From: a virus
DNA: 64,000 nucleotides
Strand: one strand, 5' to 3'
IMG/VR virus record: IMGVR_UViG_3300018036_000004
Coordinates: 1 to 64,000 of that record
The notes under the pieces were generated by a model, which ran no database searches, had not been told where the DNA came from, and saw only the letters and a list, made by a program, of their open reading frames with translations. Positions 31,438-39,568 of the stretch are shown one piece after another (position 1 is the first letter of the stretch; each line of letters begins with the position of its first letter). Made by a program: the position numbers and the translations under genes.

Positions 31438-32586
31438 TTAGATTGTACCCAATACAGGATCGATCAGACGCTTAAGTTCGAAACGATTGTCCTCGTCCAA
31501 ACCATCTGTCCAAGACATTAAGGCTTCTTTTAACAACTCTACTGAGGATACAGTGTTATCATCTTTCCAGATGTCTGTAGCATCATTACAGATGTCACAC
31601 AAACCCCGCATCGTAAGTTCACCATAGATGTCACCATCCCCAATAGACTTACGAACACCTTTGGTGATCAAACCCAACTTGTCAAAGAACTCGTCCCCAA
31701 CTTGGATGGCCAACTCAGGATACAATCCTTTTAAGATGTTTCCTTCCTCTGACCAGTTCATGTAGTGTGTCTCAATTTTAGCTCCCAATCGGTCCATGAT
31801 AGAACCATCGATTGGATTAGAACTAGTCATTCGACCCCGGGCATCACCGGACCCAACACTGTTAGCAGTACAAACGAACTGTGGTTTGTTACCAAACTGA
31901 TCTCTAAACAAAGAGACCATGTTACCATGAGGATCAAGGATACGACCAGAGATACTGTCACACAAGATACGAAACCATTCTGCTTGGGCAGGGTCTGCAC
32001 GGTCAACATCTGACAATAAGATCAAAGGAGCACGACGAACACCATCTTTACCCTCTACACCTTGTGTCACAGCATGCCATACAGCACCGTACTGCCAGTA
32101 AGAACCTGTTTCGTCTAATTTCTCTTTGTAGAACCAACCATCCAAGTCTTTACCTGGTGTAAACGACAACGCCATTGCAGGACGACGAGTCAACGCGGAG
32201 AACGCGTGTACAAAGGCGTCTTTCCCAGTACCGGGCATTCCCCAGATAAACGCGTTACGACCATTCTTCACAGCGCGTAAGGCTCTTTTAAAGGAAACTC
32301 CTGCGTCACCCTTAGTTGGGAACTGATACCCTTTCGGCATCGGTAAGCACGTATCACCTTTTACACTTGTATCTACTGGAAGCTCTACTTTACCAATCTT
32401 AACAGACAACGCTGTAGATACAGTAGTACGGGACAACTTTTTGTTAACCATACCGTGAATCTTGTCTGAAATAACAGGGGCGTTGTACTCAGCCACATAA
32501 GCGTCTGGTGTCATATTGTGAACAGTTGAAAGGTGATTGATGATTGCGTGGTGTTCAAAACCACAGATAGCACATTTAATAGTCAT
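31438..32586 (-). CDS. cobS: MoxR/CobS-like AAA+ ATPase with N-terminal zinc finger
   Basis: 382 residues. N-terminal C5-x2-C8-x9-H18-x4-H23 followed by MTPDAYVAEY is a ROS/MucR-type zinc finger. The AAA+ core has Walker A GMPGTGK (116-122), a Walker B LILLSDVDRAD near 190, a sensor region FVCTANSVGSGD and IMDRLGAKIE. This is the MoxR/CobS branch, whose members act as hexameric chaperones with VWA-domain partners. Phage copies are often labelled cobaltochelatase CobS, but no cobalamin genes are present, so a protein-remodelling role is more likely. The HExxH and VWA proteins are encoded just upstream. Confidence 0.88.
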   Translation of the reverse strand: MTIKCAICGFEHHAIINHLSTVHNMTPDAYVAEYNAPVISDKIHGMVNKKLSRTTVSTALSVKIGKVELPVDTSVKGDTCLPMPKGYQFPTKGDAGVSFKRALRAVKNGRNAFIWGMPGTGKDAFVHAFSALTRRPAMALSFTPGKDLDGWFYKEKLDETGSYWQYGAVWHAVTQGVEGKDGVRRAPLILLSDVDRADPAQAEWFRILCDSISGRILDPHGNMVSLFRDQFGNKPQFVCTANSVGSGDARGRMTSSNPIDGSIMDRLGAKIETHYMNWSEEGNILKGLYPELAIQVGDEFFDKLGLITKGVRKSIGDGDIYGELTMRGLCDICNDATDIWKDDNTVSSVELLKEALMSWTDGLDEDNRFELKRLIDPVLGTI

Positions 32587-32635
32587 GGCCGAAACTCCTT
32601 GGACTGAAAAGTCACTAGAATGAAAAGTATTGGGT

Positions 32636-32698
32636 CTATTTTTTATTGTGGTGTCCCTTCCACATATATATATAGGAAACTAGAATTTAAAAGAGAGT
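32636..32698 (-). promoter_or_regulatory. TATA/hairpin cassette for the AAA+ ATPase gene
   Basis: ACTCTCTTTT, core GTTTCCTATATATATATGTGG, hairpin GTGG-aagggaca-CCAC, AATAAAAAATAG; 50 bases before the ATPase start. Confidence 0.82.
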
Positions 32699-32752
32699 AG
32701 AAAAGAGAAAACTTTTTAATTTTTTATGTAATCTTTTTTGTTTTAGACTACC

Positions 32753-33127
32753 TCAATCGTCTAATGTTCCGAAAGCCTCTATAAGATCTAAAGGTCCACT
32801 GAACTTTTCTCGTATACTACAGATACAATCTGTAAGTACTTTTAATAAAGATGCGTCTAAAGGTATGTCTTTATGTTTTAACCATTCATGGCACTGGAAC
32901 TCTTGGTCTAACCGTTTACCTGTGTTCCATTTCATTATGGCCAAGTAAGGTTCGTAGACATACCCTTTACCACCTTTTAAAGCGTAAGTTTCTATACTTT
33001 CATGATAGTCCTGTAAGGCCGTATTAAACAACCTTACAGTATCTGGACCCTGTTTAGTATACATAAAGTCATAACAGATTGGAGTTTGGTGGGAATCACC
33101 ACCCCTCCAAAGTAAAAGTTCCCACAT
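32753..33127 (-). CDS. hypothetical protein
   Basis: 124 residues, no family recognised; aromatic-rich N-terminal part and helical C-terminal part with a possible zinc pair (CHEWLKHKD). It follows the next gene upstream by three bases, and the start lies near GTGTGAG. It is translated with the array-type gene and the HExxH protein. Confidence 0.55.
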   Translation of the reverse strand: MWELLLWRGGDSHQTPICYDFMYTKQGPDTVRLFNTALQDYHESIETYALKGGKGYVYEPYLAIMKWNTGKRLDQEFQCHEWLKHKDIPLDASLLKVLTDCICSIREKFSGPLDLIEAFGTLDD

Positions 33128-33130
33128 AAC

Positions 33131-33544
33131 TCACACCGGAAAGTTCATAACACCAGTATCTAATAGCGTACCCATTAAGTACTTACCAGGACCATGTTTA
33201 TAGGTTGTAAGGATATTTATAGCCCAACCCCCTAACAGGGTACCTTGTAATAACATACTAATAAAAGCGTCTCTGTCTTTATCCCATGGGGATAAACTTA
33301 CACACTGAAAAACATTTAAGGTTTGATTGGGCATATGTTCACAAAGAAATATTTTCTTTGTCAGAGGACAACCGTATACAATGGGACCTTGTTTCCCATA
33401 CCGCTCCTCTCTAACAAACCACAAAGTGTGATTGTTTAACATATAAGCTGCCTCGTCTACAGACCAGTTAGGCACTTTCATTAAAAGAGTAGTAGAGGGC
33501 CTTAGACTAGGCCCCCTACCGGTTACTTTATGTAAAGTATACAT
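33131..33544 (-). CDS. hypothetical protein, possible outlying member of the paralogue array
   Basis: 137 residues from the ATG at 33544, which overlaps the upstream stop as TAATG. YMLNNHTLWFVREERYG recalls MLYRINWNN..FWLCFRQ in the tandem array 5 kb away, and LLGGWAINIL recalls the GY..YA(F/L)Q segment. The resemblance is weak. No other family recognised. Confidence 0.5.
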   Translation of the reverse strand: MYTLHKVTGRGPSLRPSTTLLMKVPNWSVDEAAYMLNNHTLWFVREERYGKQGPIVYGCPLTKKIFLCEHMPNQTLNVFQCVSLSPWDKDRDAFISMLLQGTLLGGWAINILTTYKHGPGKYLMGTLLDTGVMNFPV

Positions 33545-34692
33545 TACACCACCTCCACATCTAATGGTTGTATGCCAGTCTTTTCGTCTGGTACACCAGC
33601 CCATGTAACTCGGACTCGTTTACCATTCATAATAGCCTCGTCACCAACTTTAAAGATAGGTGGTTTGTTACTATTAGATTTAGTACCACCTTGTTGTTCA
33701 TCCTCTTCATCGTTATAGGCTTCACCTTGTTCATTGGACCCTTCATCACCATTACCTTCACCAGGATCTGACTTTGTACCATCATCTTGTTGTTCTTGTT
33801 GTTCCTCGTACAATCCTTCTAAGGCTAAAACAATGTCCATAGCCAACCACAAGTGATCCAAGTCGTCTTCTGGCTTAAGTGCGATAACTTTATCCAAGAT
33901 TGGTTTCAACTCTCCGGTAGATACCATTTCAAAAGCTTCTGGGTTGTCCTCATAGTAAGACTGTAAACATTGCATTTGTTGGAAAGACTGATAACCCAAT
34001 CCCAAGTCTCTAAAAGTACAAGTGATAACAGCCAACGCTGTACCCGTAGCGTTTACTTTACGATGTGGATTGGCTTCCTTACCCTCTTTCTCCATACGAA
34101 GAATCAGATCTTGTAAGGCTACAAGTTTCTCTTTAATAGGAGGAAACGCTTGAATACCACATCGTTCGATTCTAATGTCTTCGATAATGTTACCCCATGT
34201 GAGGATCACAGGAATGTATTTCTTCCACTTAGCGGGTTCCATCAAAGGAAGGCGCTTATTTAAGGGTTCCCACACTTCAGTTACAGATAACTGTCTAGTA
34301 CAAGAGTATGCAGTGTGTAATCCTTCATGATAGGCTCCACCTTGTAACTCGTGTGTAATGCGACGGGCTTCCGTCGCGGCCAACATCTCCAAGTTAGAAG
34401 GTGTTTCCGCGATTACAATAGCCTTCTCATAGTCATACACTTGTACTTGGTTTGCTTGTGTAACCAAGTAAGAGATGTCATCAAAAGACAAAGTACCAGT
34501 GAAGTTATACTTCACATATTGTCCAACCACATTCATTAATGAACGAGCGGTCCAGTTATCTTTATTGTAGAACTGGCGTCCTCTAGAAAACACTGGAGGG
34601 GCTTCGATCCCCAAAGGGGATAAGATACCTTGTACGGCCGCTCTATGTGTTGCTGCCCATTGTGAACTCTTGTAACTACTAACTTTTCTCAT
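33544..34692 (-). CDS. CobT-N-like protein with HExxH motif
   Basis: 382 residues. The middle holds ARRITHELQGGAYHEGLHTAYS, in which H122-E-G-L-H126 is an HExxH zinc-hydrolase motif, followed by WGNIIEDIRIERCG, the pattern I know from the N-terminal part of CobT/VWA-partner proteins. A glutamate/glutamine-rich acidic linker (about 295-345) precedes a small beta domain (FKVGDEAIMNGKRVRVTW). In bacterial CobT, an N-terminal region, acidic linker and VWA domain are one chain; here the VWA part is a separate gene next door. Whether it is a protease is open. Own cassette; AAGGAG upstream. Confidence 0.7.
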   Translation of the reverse strand: MRKVSSYKSSQWAATHRAAVQGILSPLGIEAPPVFSRGRQFYNKDNWTARSLMNVVGQYVKYNFTGTLSFDDISYLVTQANQVQVYDYEKAIVIAETPSNLEMLAATEARRITHELQGGAYHEGLHTAYSCTRQLSVTEVWEPLNKRLPLMEPAKWKKYIPVILTWGNIIEDIRIERCGIQAFPPIKEKLVALQDLILRMEKEGKEANPHRKVNATGTALAVITCTFRDLGLGYQSFQQMQCLQSYYEDNPEAFEMVSTGELKPILDKVIALKPEDDLDHLWLAMDIVLALEGLYEEQQEQQDDGTKSDPGEGNGDEGSNEQGEAYNDEEDEQQGGTKSNSNKPPIFKVGDEAIMNGKRVRVTWAGVPDEKTGIQPLDVEVV

Positions 34693-34737
34693 TGTATTCT
34701 CCTTGGACTTATCAAGTCACTAGATTTAAAAGACGGA

Positions 34738-34799
34738 CTATTTTTTAATGTGGTTTCCTTCCACAAATATATATAGGAATCCACATCTCGAAAGAGAGT
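34738..34799 (-). promoter_or_regulatory. TATA/hairpin cassette for the HExxH gene, nested with a terminator
   Basis: GGAATCCAC-tctctttcgagat-GTGGATTCC (9-bp stem) contains the ACTCTCTTTC box in its loop and runs into TATATATATTTGTGG. Then GTGG-aaggaaa-CCAC and ATTAAAAAATAG. The first stem may be the terminator of the VWA gene. Confidence 0.8.
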
Positions 34800-34815
34800 G
34801 GATTCCAGAAACTTT

Positions 34816-36192
34816 TTATGTATCCAAACGAATCTTTTTAGTACGCTTTGGAAACATAATGTCTTCTAAACAAGACATTAATGCTTTTGGTAAGTCATTA
34901 ATGTTGTCCACAAGAATGTTTCGTTCTCTAAACACTGCTGTCACTCCAGCACACCCGGCGGATTCTAAACCCACACCAATAATAGCAACACCAGCCTCTT
35001 TAGCCAAACGAATCTGTCTAAGTACTACACCAGGATTATTTGGATAACCATCTGTCAACACCAAGATAACCTTGTGGGCCTCTGTACGCTGATTCATACC
35101 CATCATGGCATGATGGATACCGTCAGACATTGGTGTACCACCACGAGCCACTACATTGGTAAATCTGCCAGCACACTGTGCTACTTTTTCCTCATAACCT
35201 TTAAACACATCAATGTTCACAGATCCCTCACGATGGTACAATCTAGATTCATTGTAAGGAACTCTAAACCCACCTTCTCCATCTCGGAAACCAATAACTT
35301 CTACTGGACAATCTAAGGACTCCAACGCTTGTGCTATCGCTAAAGAAGCTGTAGCCTCTCCAGTAATAAGTCTCTTAGTCATTGAACTAGACTCATCCAA
35401 TACAATACTAACAGCCAATGTGGTTTGATCTTTATGTATTGTAGTCTGGTTAGGACGACTAGGCATTTTACCGCCTTTAATCTGTACCATGGATTGTACA
35501 AGTCTTCTGGAAGACAAGTCCCCTCTCTTTGTACCATGTAATGTTTCTGGTCTACGAGCCATCAAGAACTTAGTTCTCAACTTAGACTTCAACGCCCCAC
35601 ACAAAGGTTTAGCGGCATCCTTAAGTTTCTTAGCCTTACGAGGACCACCCGTTTCCACTTTAATGATCTGGTCATGACTAGTAGAGTAAGGACGATAGTG
35701 TTCCTCATCCCAAGAATCTACATTTTGTTGTAAGTCTTCATTGTCCATCAAACTATCTACCAAGTTATCCAACGCTTTTGAAGAGTCCACCATTTGTTCC
35801 TGTAAAGACTGTAACATCTGTTCGAACTCTTCATCTGACATCTGTTGGATTTCGTCTTGGACACTAGAAGAGCCACTTTCGTTACTCTCACTTGTTTCAC
35901 CTTTGTGGGCTTCCTCTTGTGTTTCAGTTTCTTCACCTTGTTCACCAGACTTACCGTCTTGGTCTTCTTCGTCTTCCTGACCACCATTCGAAGATTCTTC
36001 TTGGTCTTCTTCACCTTGCTGACCGGAACCATCCCCGTCTTGGTCTTCATTAGACTCGTCACCTTGGTCGTTCGAAGATCCGTCTTGGTTATCTTGGTCT
36101 TCATTAGACTCATCACCTTTAGTATTATCTTTATCTTTAGATGTGTCTTGTTGATCACGGATAACTTGTAAAAATTGATTTGTTACACGCAT
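34816..36192 (-). CDS. cobT: VWA-domain protein, CobT-C-like
   Basis: 458 residues from the ATG at 36192 (TTGGAG upstream). Residues 15-115 are an extreme acidic low-complexity region (D, E, Q, S, G). A basic middle part follows. The C-terminal 200 residues form a von Willebrand A domain: MIDAS DESSS (266-270), TPMSDG, and LTDGYPNNPG. MIDAS proteins of this type bind metal and partner with MoxR/CobS ATPases, matching the neighbouring AAA+ gene. The metal-chelatase label of CobT is not supported by context. The separate cassette suggests independent dosage control. Confidence 0.85.
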   Translation of the reverse strand: MRVTNQFLQVIRDQQDTSKDKDNTKGDESNEDQDNQDGSSNDQGDESNEDQDGDGSGQQGEEDQEESSNGGQEDEEDQDGKSGEQGEETETQEEAHKGETSESNESGSSSVQDEIQQMSDEEFEQMLQSLQEQMVDSSKALDNLVDSLMDNEDLQQNVDSWDEEHYRPYSTSHDQIIKVETGGPRKAKKLKDAAKPLCGALKSKLRTKFLMARRPETLHGTKRGDLSSRRLVQSMVQIKGGKMPSRPNQTTIHKDQTTLAVSIVLDESSSMTKRLITGEATASLAIAQALESLDCPVEVIGFRDGEGGFRVPYNESRLYHREGSVNIDVFKGYEEKVAQCAGRFTNVVARGGTPMSDGIHHAMMGMNQRTEAHKVILVLTDGYPNNPGVVLRQIRLAKEAGVAIIGVGLESAGCAGVTAVFRERNILVDNINDLPKALMSCLEDIMFPKRTKKIRLDT

Positions 36193-36225
36193 TGTAAACT
36201 CCAATAAAGTAAGTAAGTGTTCGGG

Positions 36226-36287
36226 CTATTTTTTATTGTGGTTTCCTTCCACAAATATATATAGGAATCAAAAAGTAAAAGGAGAGT
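36226..36287 (-). promoter_or_regulatory. TATA/hairpin cassette for the VWA gene
   Basis: ACTCTCCTTTT, core GATTCCTATATATATTTGTGG, hairpin GTGG-aaggaaa-CCAC, AATAAAAAATAG, then an ACTTACTT-type leader and TTGGAG. Confidence 0.82.
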
Positions 36288-36318
36288 ATGAAAGTAAAAC
36301 TTTTTTCATACTCTCCTT
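36279..36318 (-). terminator. terminator of the upstream basic protein gene
   Basis: AAGGAGAGTATGAA / TTCATACTCTCCTT, 14-bp stem. On the - strand its 3' arm and T-run are also the box of the VWA gene's cassette. Confidence 0.78.
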
Positions 36319-36334
36319 ACAAGTACCTTTACTG

Positions 36335-37534
36335 TTACATCTTGTATTGTGTAGCAACCGTGACAGTAGGACGAACAGCTTTTATCTCTTTATGGCAATT
36401 AACTACTTGTTCCTTTCTAGGTCGTTCTACCTTATACAAAAGACCATCTCCGGACTTTCTTCTCTTAGTGGCAAACACTTGTTCGCCATCTCGAAGCTTC
36501 TTTCTACCTACCCACAATCTTACCATAGTAGGTCTTCTTGTGTATTGATAACCGTGCTCACCCCCTTTACCTGTAGGTACTTGGTCTACATACAAGGTAC
36601 GAACATTCGACAAGGTCTCTGCGTCGATTTCAATCTGTTGTAGATTAACCTTTACATTGGACTTAGACTTAACTTTTGTTGTACGACCATTAGGTGCTTC
36701 TACAACTTTAAACTTTCGTTTAATAAGCTTAGACTTTACAACAGTCTTAGGATTGTTAACCGCATGTAAGAAGTTAAGAACACCTCTACATCCCGCTCTT
36801 GTAGCTACTATATGGTCTTCGTCACAGTGTGGTACTAACAAGTTTTCGTTTACACCTGTAACACTTCTAATCTGTAACTCACCAGACTCTCTAACGTATC
36901 GAACCAAAGTAATACGATGTGTGTAACTTGTATAAGTATAGTTCTGTAATACTTGTGAGATTACATGATCTACATAAGCACTAGATCTATTAGTGTAATT
37001 TGTCCAGTTAGAACCAAACCGTTTATGTAAGTCTTTACTCTTTATAGGACTCATAAAGAACATCCATACATTGTCTTGTGTTGGACAACATACAAGTGTT
37101 GGCTCTTGTACGTTCACACTAGGTAAGGTACAGCTAAACGTTGTATCTACGGTTTCTTTAAACCGATCGTAATCGTCTATCTCGTCAACGTGTTTACCTA
37201 GGTACTCGTTAATAGCTTCTAACTGTGCAGGATCTTCTTCTGGTACCAGACTAAGATACAAGTCCTCATCCACTACATACATCGTTTGTTTACTGTTATA
37301 CCAGTCTCGAATAACTGGAATAGTATGTAACTCCCACTCTGTAAGACCGCCTTGTCTTTGTAAAGCATCCAAGTAACAAGCGGCATCCGCTTGCCGCTTA
37401 TGTTCACCTCGATACGGCATACGTTTCAAAGCTTGGGATACGTTTTGAATAGCGTCCCACCAACCTTGTCTTTGTTGGTACGTACTTGTTAGCTCTTTAT
37501 CTAACATGTCTAAAACATCTAAAATATGGTTCAT
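36335..37534 (-). CDS. hypothetical basic protein
   Basis: 399 residues from the ATG at 37534 (TTGGAG upstream); a longer frame upstream runs through the cassette and is not expected to be translated. Helical N-terminal part (DVLDMLDKELTSTYQQRQ), a middle beta-rich part, and a strongly basic C terminus (RRPTMVRLWVGRKKLRDGEQV). Nucleic-acid binding is plausible from charge. No family recognised. It is next to the VWA/AAA+ set but separately promoted. Confidence 0.62.
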   Translation of the reverse strand: MNHILDVLDMLDKELTSTYQQRQGWWDAIQNVSQALKRMPYRGEHKRQADAACYLDALQRQGGLTEWELHTIPVIRDWYNSKQTMYVVDEDLYLSLVPEEDPAQLEAINEYLGKHVDEIDDYDRFKETVDTTFSCTLPSVNVQEPTLVCCPTQDNVWMFFMSPIKSKDLHKRFGSNWTNYTNRSSAYVDHVISQVLQNYTYTSYTHRITLVRYVRESGELQIRSVTGVNENLLVPHCDEDHIVATRAGCRGVLNFLHAVNNPKTVVKSKLIKRKFKVVEAPNGRTTKVKSKSNVKVNLQQIEIDAETLSNVRTLYVDQVPTGKGGEHGYQYTRRPTMVRLWVGRKKLRDGEQVFATKRRKSGDGLLYKVERPRKEQVVNCHKEIKAVRPTVTVATQYKM

Positions 37535-37560
37535 AGTTTTCTCCAAGTAAGTAAGTACCT

Positions 37561-37622
37561 TATTGTTTAACGTGGTTAGGCGTCCACAAATATGTATAGG
37601 AATCAAAAAGTAAAAGGAGAGT
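37561..37622 (-). promoter_or_regulatory. TATA/hairpin cassette, divergent pair, left member
   Basis: ACTCTCCTTTT, core GATTCCTATACATATTTGTGG, hairpin GTGG-acgcctaa-CCAC, GTTAAACAAT. It faces the + strand cassette 40 bases away, so this gap is a divergent control region. Confidence 0.78.
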
Positions 37623-37657
37623 GAGTTTTTAAAAAATAAAAAAGAATTCAAAAAGTT

Positions 37658-37720
37658 ACTCTCTTTTAAAGAGTCACTTCCTATATAGTTTTGTGGAAGG
37701 GGAACCACTTTAAAAAATAC
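37658..37720 (+). promoter_or_regulatory. TATA/hairpin cassette, divergent pair, right member
   Basis: ACTCTCTTTT, core CACTTCCTATATAGTTTTGTGG, hairpin GTGG-aaggggaa-CCAC, TTTAAAAAATAC, then ACTTACTTGGAG. It precedes the gene at 37757. Confidence 0.8.
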
Positions 37721-37756
37721 TTCGCTACATAAACCTATACTTACTTGGAGTAAACA

Positions 37757-38086
37757 ATGGACGAGATCCGTTTTACCTGTCCTGTCTCTGGACACCACTA
37801 CTTATACTCACTTGTACGCTTTCGTCGAAAGTATCCTTTAACTGTAGAAGATATGGACTACTACTTTACAGTGATGACTTTTGATGTGTTGAAAGATGGT
37901 CGCTTTGCTATCCGTTCAATGCAAGATTACTGTCGTGAGAATGGTAGTTTGTCTACTGGTGACTTGGTAGTTGTACCAAAGGAAGATACTAACAAGTTCA
38001 AAGACTATGTCATTAAGTGGCACAGTCAGTGGACTAGTGGTAGTGTTGTATCCGACTTGTACGACCTATTACAAAACGAAGGCTAA
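37757..38086 (+). CDS. hypothetical protein
   Basis: 109 residues, no family recognised; beta-rich N-terminal part, helical end. Codon use (CGT, CGC) differs from most neighbours, as in other cassette-driven genes that may be strongly expressed. TTGGAG precedes the ATG. Confidence 0.62.
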   Translation: MDEIRFTCPVSGHHYLYSLVRFRRKYPLTVEDMDYYFTVMTFDVLKDGRFAIRSMQDYCRENGSLSTGDLVVVPKEDTNKFKDYVIKWHSQWTSGSVVSDLYDLLQNEG

Positions 38087-38099
38087 CCTTTGTGTAGAG

Positions 38100-38126
38100 G
38101 GTTGGATACTGTAATGGTGTCCAACC
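38100..38126 (+). terminator. hairpin terminator
   Basis: GGTTGGA / TCCAACC stem with a TAC/GTG extension, followed by a T-rich run; then an ACTTACTTACTTGGAG leader without a cassette core. Confidence 0.65.
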
Positions 38127-38162
38127 TATCTTTGATTTTTTACTTACTTACTTGGAGAAACT

Positions 38163-38765
38163 ATGACAAAGACAAATAGAAAAACAACAAGAGACTGGAT
38201 GAAAACTAGTCGGTATGAATATGAGTGTAATGACTTAACTGTTAACATAATGTTAGCTGCTAACATTATGTGTAAGTCTACTGGTTGGAACAACCCACAT
38301 CGTATGAAAACTTTATGGGACCGTACTAGTAAGAATGGTCGTGGTGTGGAAAACACAAACAGTATAATCACCATACAACGATCCAAGCGTAACGAGTTTT
38401 CCCGAGGACATTGTGAGTCCTTAGTAGGGTACGGTTTTAACCACGGCTACAAAAGAGTTCATGTGTCGGGAGCTAAAACAAACTTAGGACACACATTGGT
38501 TATTTTGTTACATGAACTGTGTCATGCTGACCAAGGTAATCTCCCTACTATTAATGGTAAGACACGACCACACGACTTACCTTTTAATATACAACAGTAC
38601 AAGATGGCTCGTAAGTGGTGGGGTTACACTACTCATCCCGAGGATGCCGGATGGTCCATTGGTAAAGGGTACGCTCCCACTAAACATTTAAGGGTTTGGT
38701 TAGAACAAAAGATAGTAGACCAAGACCCAAAGGTTATGGCTTGGTTAAAAAAGATTGTCTTTTAA
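38163..38765 (+). CDS. SprT-like zinc metalloprotease-fold protein
   Basis: 200 residues. GHTLVILLHELCHADQG contains HExxH (H117-E-L-C-H121) in a helix preceded by a hydrophobic strand, the pattern of SprT/WSS1-type and related phage metalloproteins. A candidate third ligand is a later histidine (TTHPEDAG). In cells, SprT-like proteases remove DNA-protein crosslinks; in phages the role is unknown. The leader ACTTACTTACTTGGAG is that of cassette genes, but no TATA core is present after the terminator. Confidence 0.75.
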   Translation: MTKTNRKTTRDWMKTSRYEYECNDLTVNIMLAANIMCKSTGWNNPHRMKTLWDRTSKNGRGVENTNSIITIQRSKRNEFSRGHCESLVGYGFNHGYKRVHVSGAKTNLGHTLVILLHELCHADQGNLPTINGKTRPHDLPFNIQQYKMARKWWGYTTHPEDAGWSIGKGYAPTKHLRVWLEQKIVDQDPKVMAWLKKIVF

Positions 38766-38828
38766 ACTCTCTTTTGTAATTCCGTTTCCTATATATATTT
38801 GTGGAAGGGATACCACTTTAAAAAATAG
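38766..38828 (+). promoter_or_regulatory. TATA/hairpin cassette copy 10
   Basis: It begins one base after the preceding stop: ACTCTCTTTT, core GTTTCCTATATATATTTGTGG, hairpin GTGG-aagggata-CCAC, TTTAAAAAATAG, then CACTTACTTACAATG. It drives the two small genes to 39432. Confidence 0.82.
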
Positions 38829-38862
38829 GACCCACTTACTTACAATGCTAATGGAGCACATC

Positions 38863-39132
38863 ATGGTCGATATGACATATGAACAACAACTCAATCTTAA
38901 AACCCTTAAGACTTTGGACTTGGAAGTCTTTAACTTGAAAGTACAGTTTAAAGACTTACTACAACAACAAGGATGCCACCCGGTAGCCATTAAAAGTTTC
39001 TTTGAAGGTATGATAACTACTTCTGAAGTGATTAGACATACACCAAGTCCTACTATGGAAACCTATGAAGTAGGTTTGGAACTTACAGAGAAACAAAACA
39101 GCTTGAACACTTACAAAAAACTTTGTAAGTAA
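38863..39132 (+). CDS. small hypothetical helical protein
   Basis: 89 residues from the ATG served by ATGGAG nine bases upstream; the open frame upstream lies in the cassette. Leucine-rich helical N-terminal half (LNLKTLKTLDLEVFNLKVQF), possibly a coiled coil. No family recognised. Confidence 0.6.
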   Translation: MVDMTYEQQLNLKTLKTLDLEVFNLKVQFKDLLQQQGCHPVAIKSFFEGMITTSEVIRHTPSPTMETYEVGLELTEKQNSLNTYKKLCK

Positions 39133-39142
39133 ACTACAACAC

Positions 39143-39174
39143 AAGGTTGGTTGGTACTAGTATCAATCAACCTT
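39143..39174 (+). terminator. hairpin between two small genes
   Basis: AAGGTTGGTTG / CAATCAACCTT (one mismatch-type G-T), short T-rich follow-up; the next gene's TGGAG starts seven bases later. An attenuator or partial terminator is possible. Confidence 0.55.
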
Positions 39175-39195
39175 ACTTTATGGAGAATACCTATC

Positions 39196-39432
39196 ATGGT
39201 TAACAATACAGAAGACACTACAGCTTTGAAACAATGTGTTAAGATTATGAGTTCTACCGAACCTCAAGACTTGGACCAAGAACAAGCAGACTTTATGTTT
39301 GATACAATACAAGCATACAACGATGAAGATCGTATGTTTGATCCCGTATTGGATTGTGCCTTGTCTGACTTAGAAGCCTTCTTGGATAAAGCCGGTTCGT
39401 TAGAACAAGAGATTACTGAAGACAACGCTTAA
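39196..39432 (+). CDS. small acidic hypothetical protein
   Basis: 78 residues, strongly acidic and helical (LSDLEAFLDKAGSLEQEITEDN). Start from TGGAG 14 bases upstream. No family recognised. Last gene of its unit. Confidence 0.58.
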   Translation: MVNNTEDTTALKQCVKIMSSTEPQDLDQEQADFMFDTIQAYNDEDRMFDPVLDCALSDLEAFLDKAGSLEQEITEDNA

Positions 39433-39452
39433 CCCTATACCCTATACACATT

Positions 39453-39488
39453 AAGGCCTATACAGTACCTATACACTGTATAGGCCTT
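39453..39488 (+). terminator. strong hairpin terminator
   Basis: Perfect 14-bp stem AAGGCCTATACAGT / ACTGTATAGGCCTT followed by CTTTTG and TTTTTT. It marks the right end of the cassette-controlled region. Confidence 0.88.
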
Positions 39489-39568
39489 CTTTTGTTTTTT
39501 ACCTAGGTCCTTACATACCTATATACCTACAACACTATTAAACCTCAAATACGGGTACCCTATATACC

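Noticed and set aside
35845-36171. Open frame of 108 codons on the + strand over the acidic region of the VWA gene
   Set aside because: Antisense of a Glu/Asp/Gln-rich stretch yields a Phe/Leu/Val-rich frame by composition alone; no ribosome site.
31438-36192. Cobalamin (cobaltochelatase) metabolism suggested by CobS/CobT resemblance
   Set aside because: No other cobalamin gene or CobN-type subunit is present; MoxR/VWA pairs have general remodelling roles, so the resemblance is taken at domain level only.
37535-37798. N-terminal extension of the 36335 gene through the divergent promoter region
   Set aside because: It would translate the cassette itself and overlap the opposing gene; TTGGAG clearly serves the ATG at 37534.
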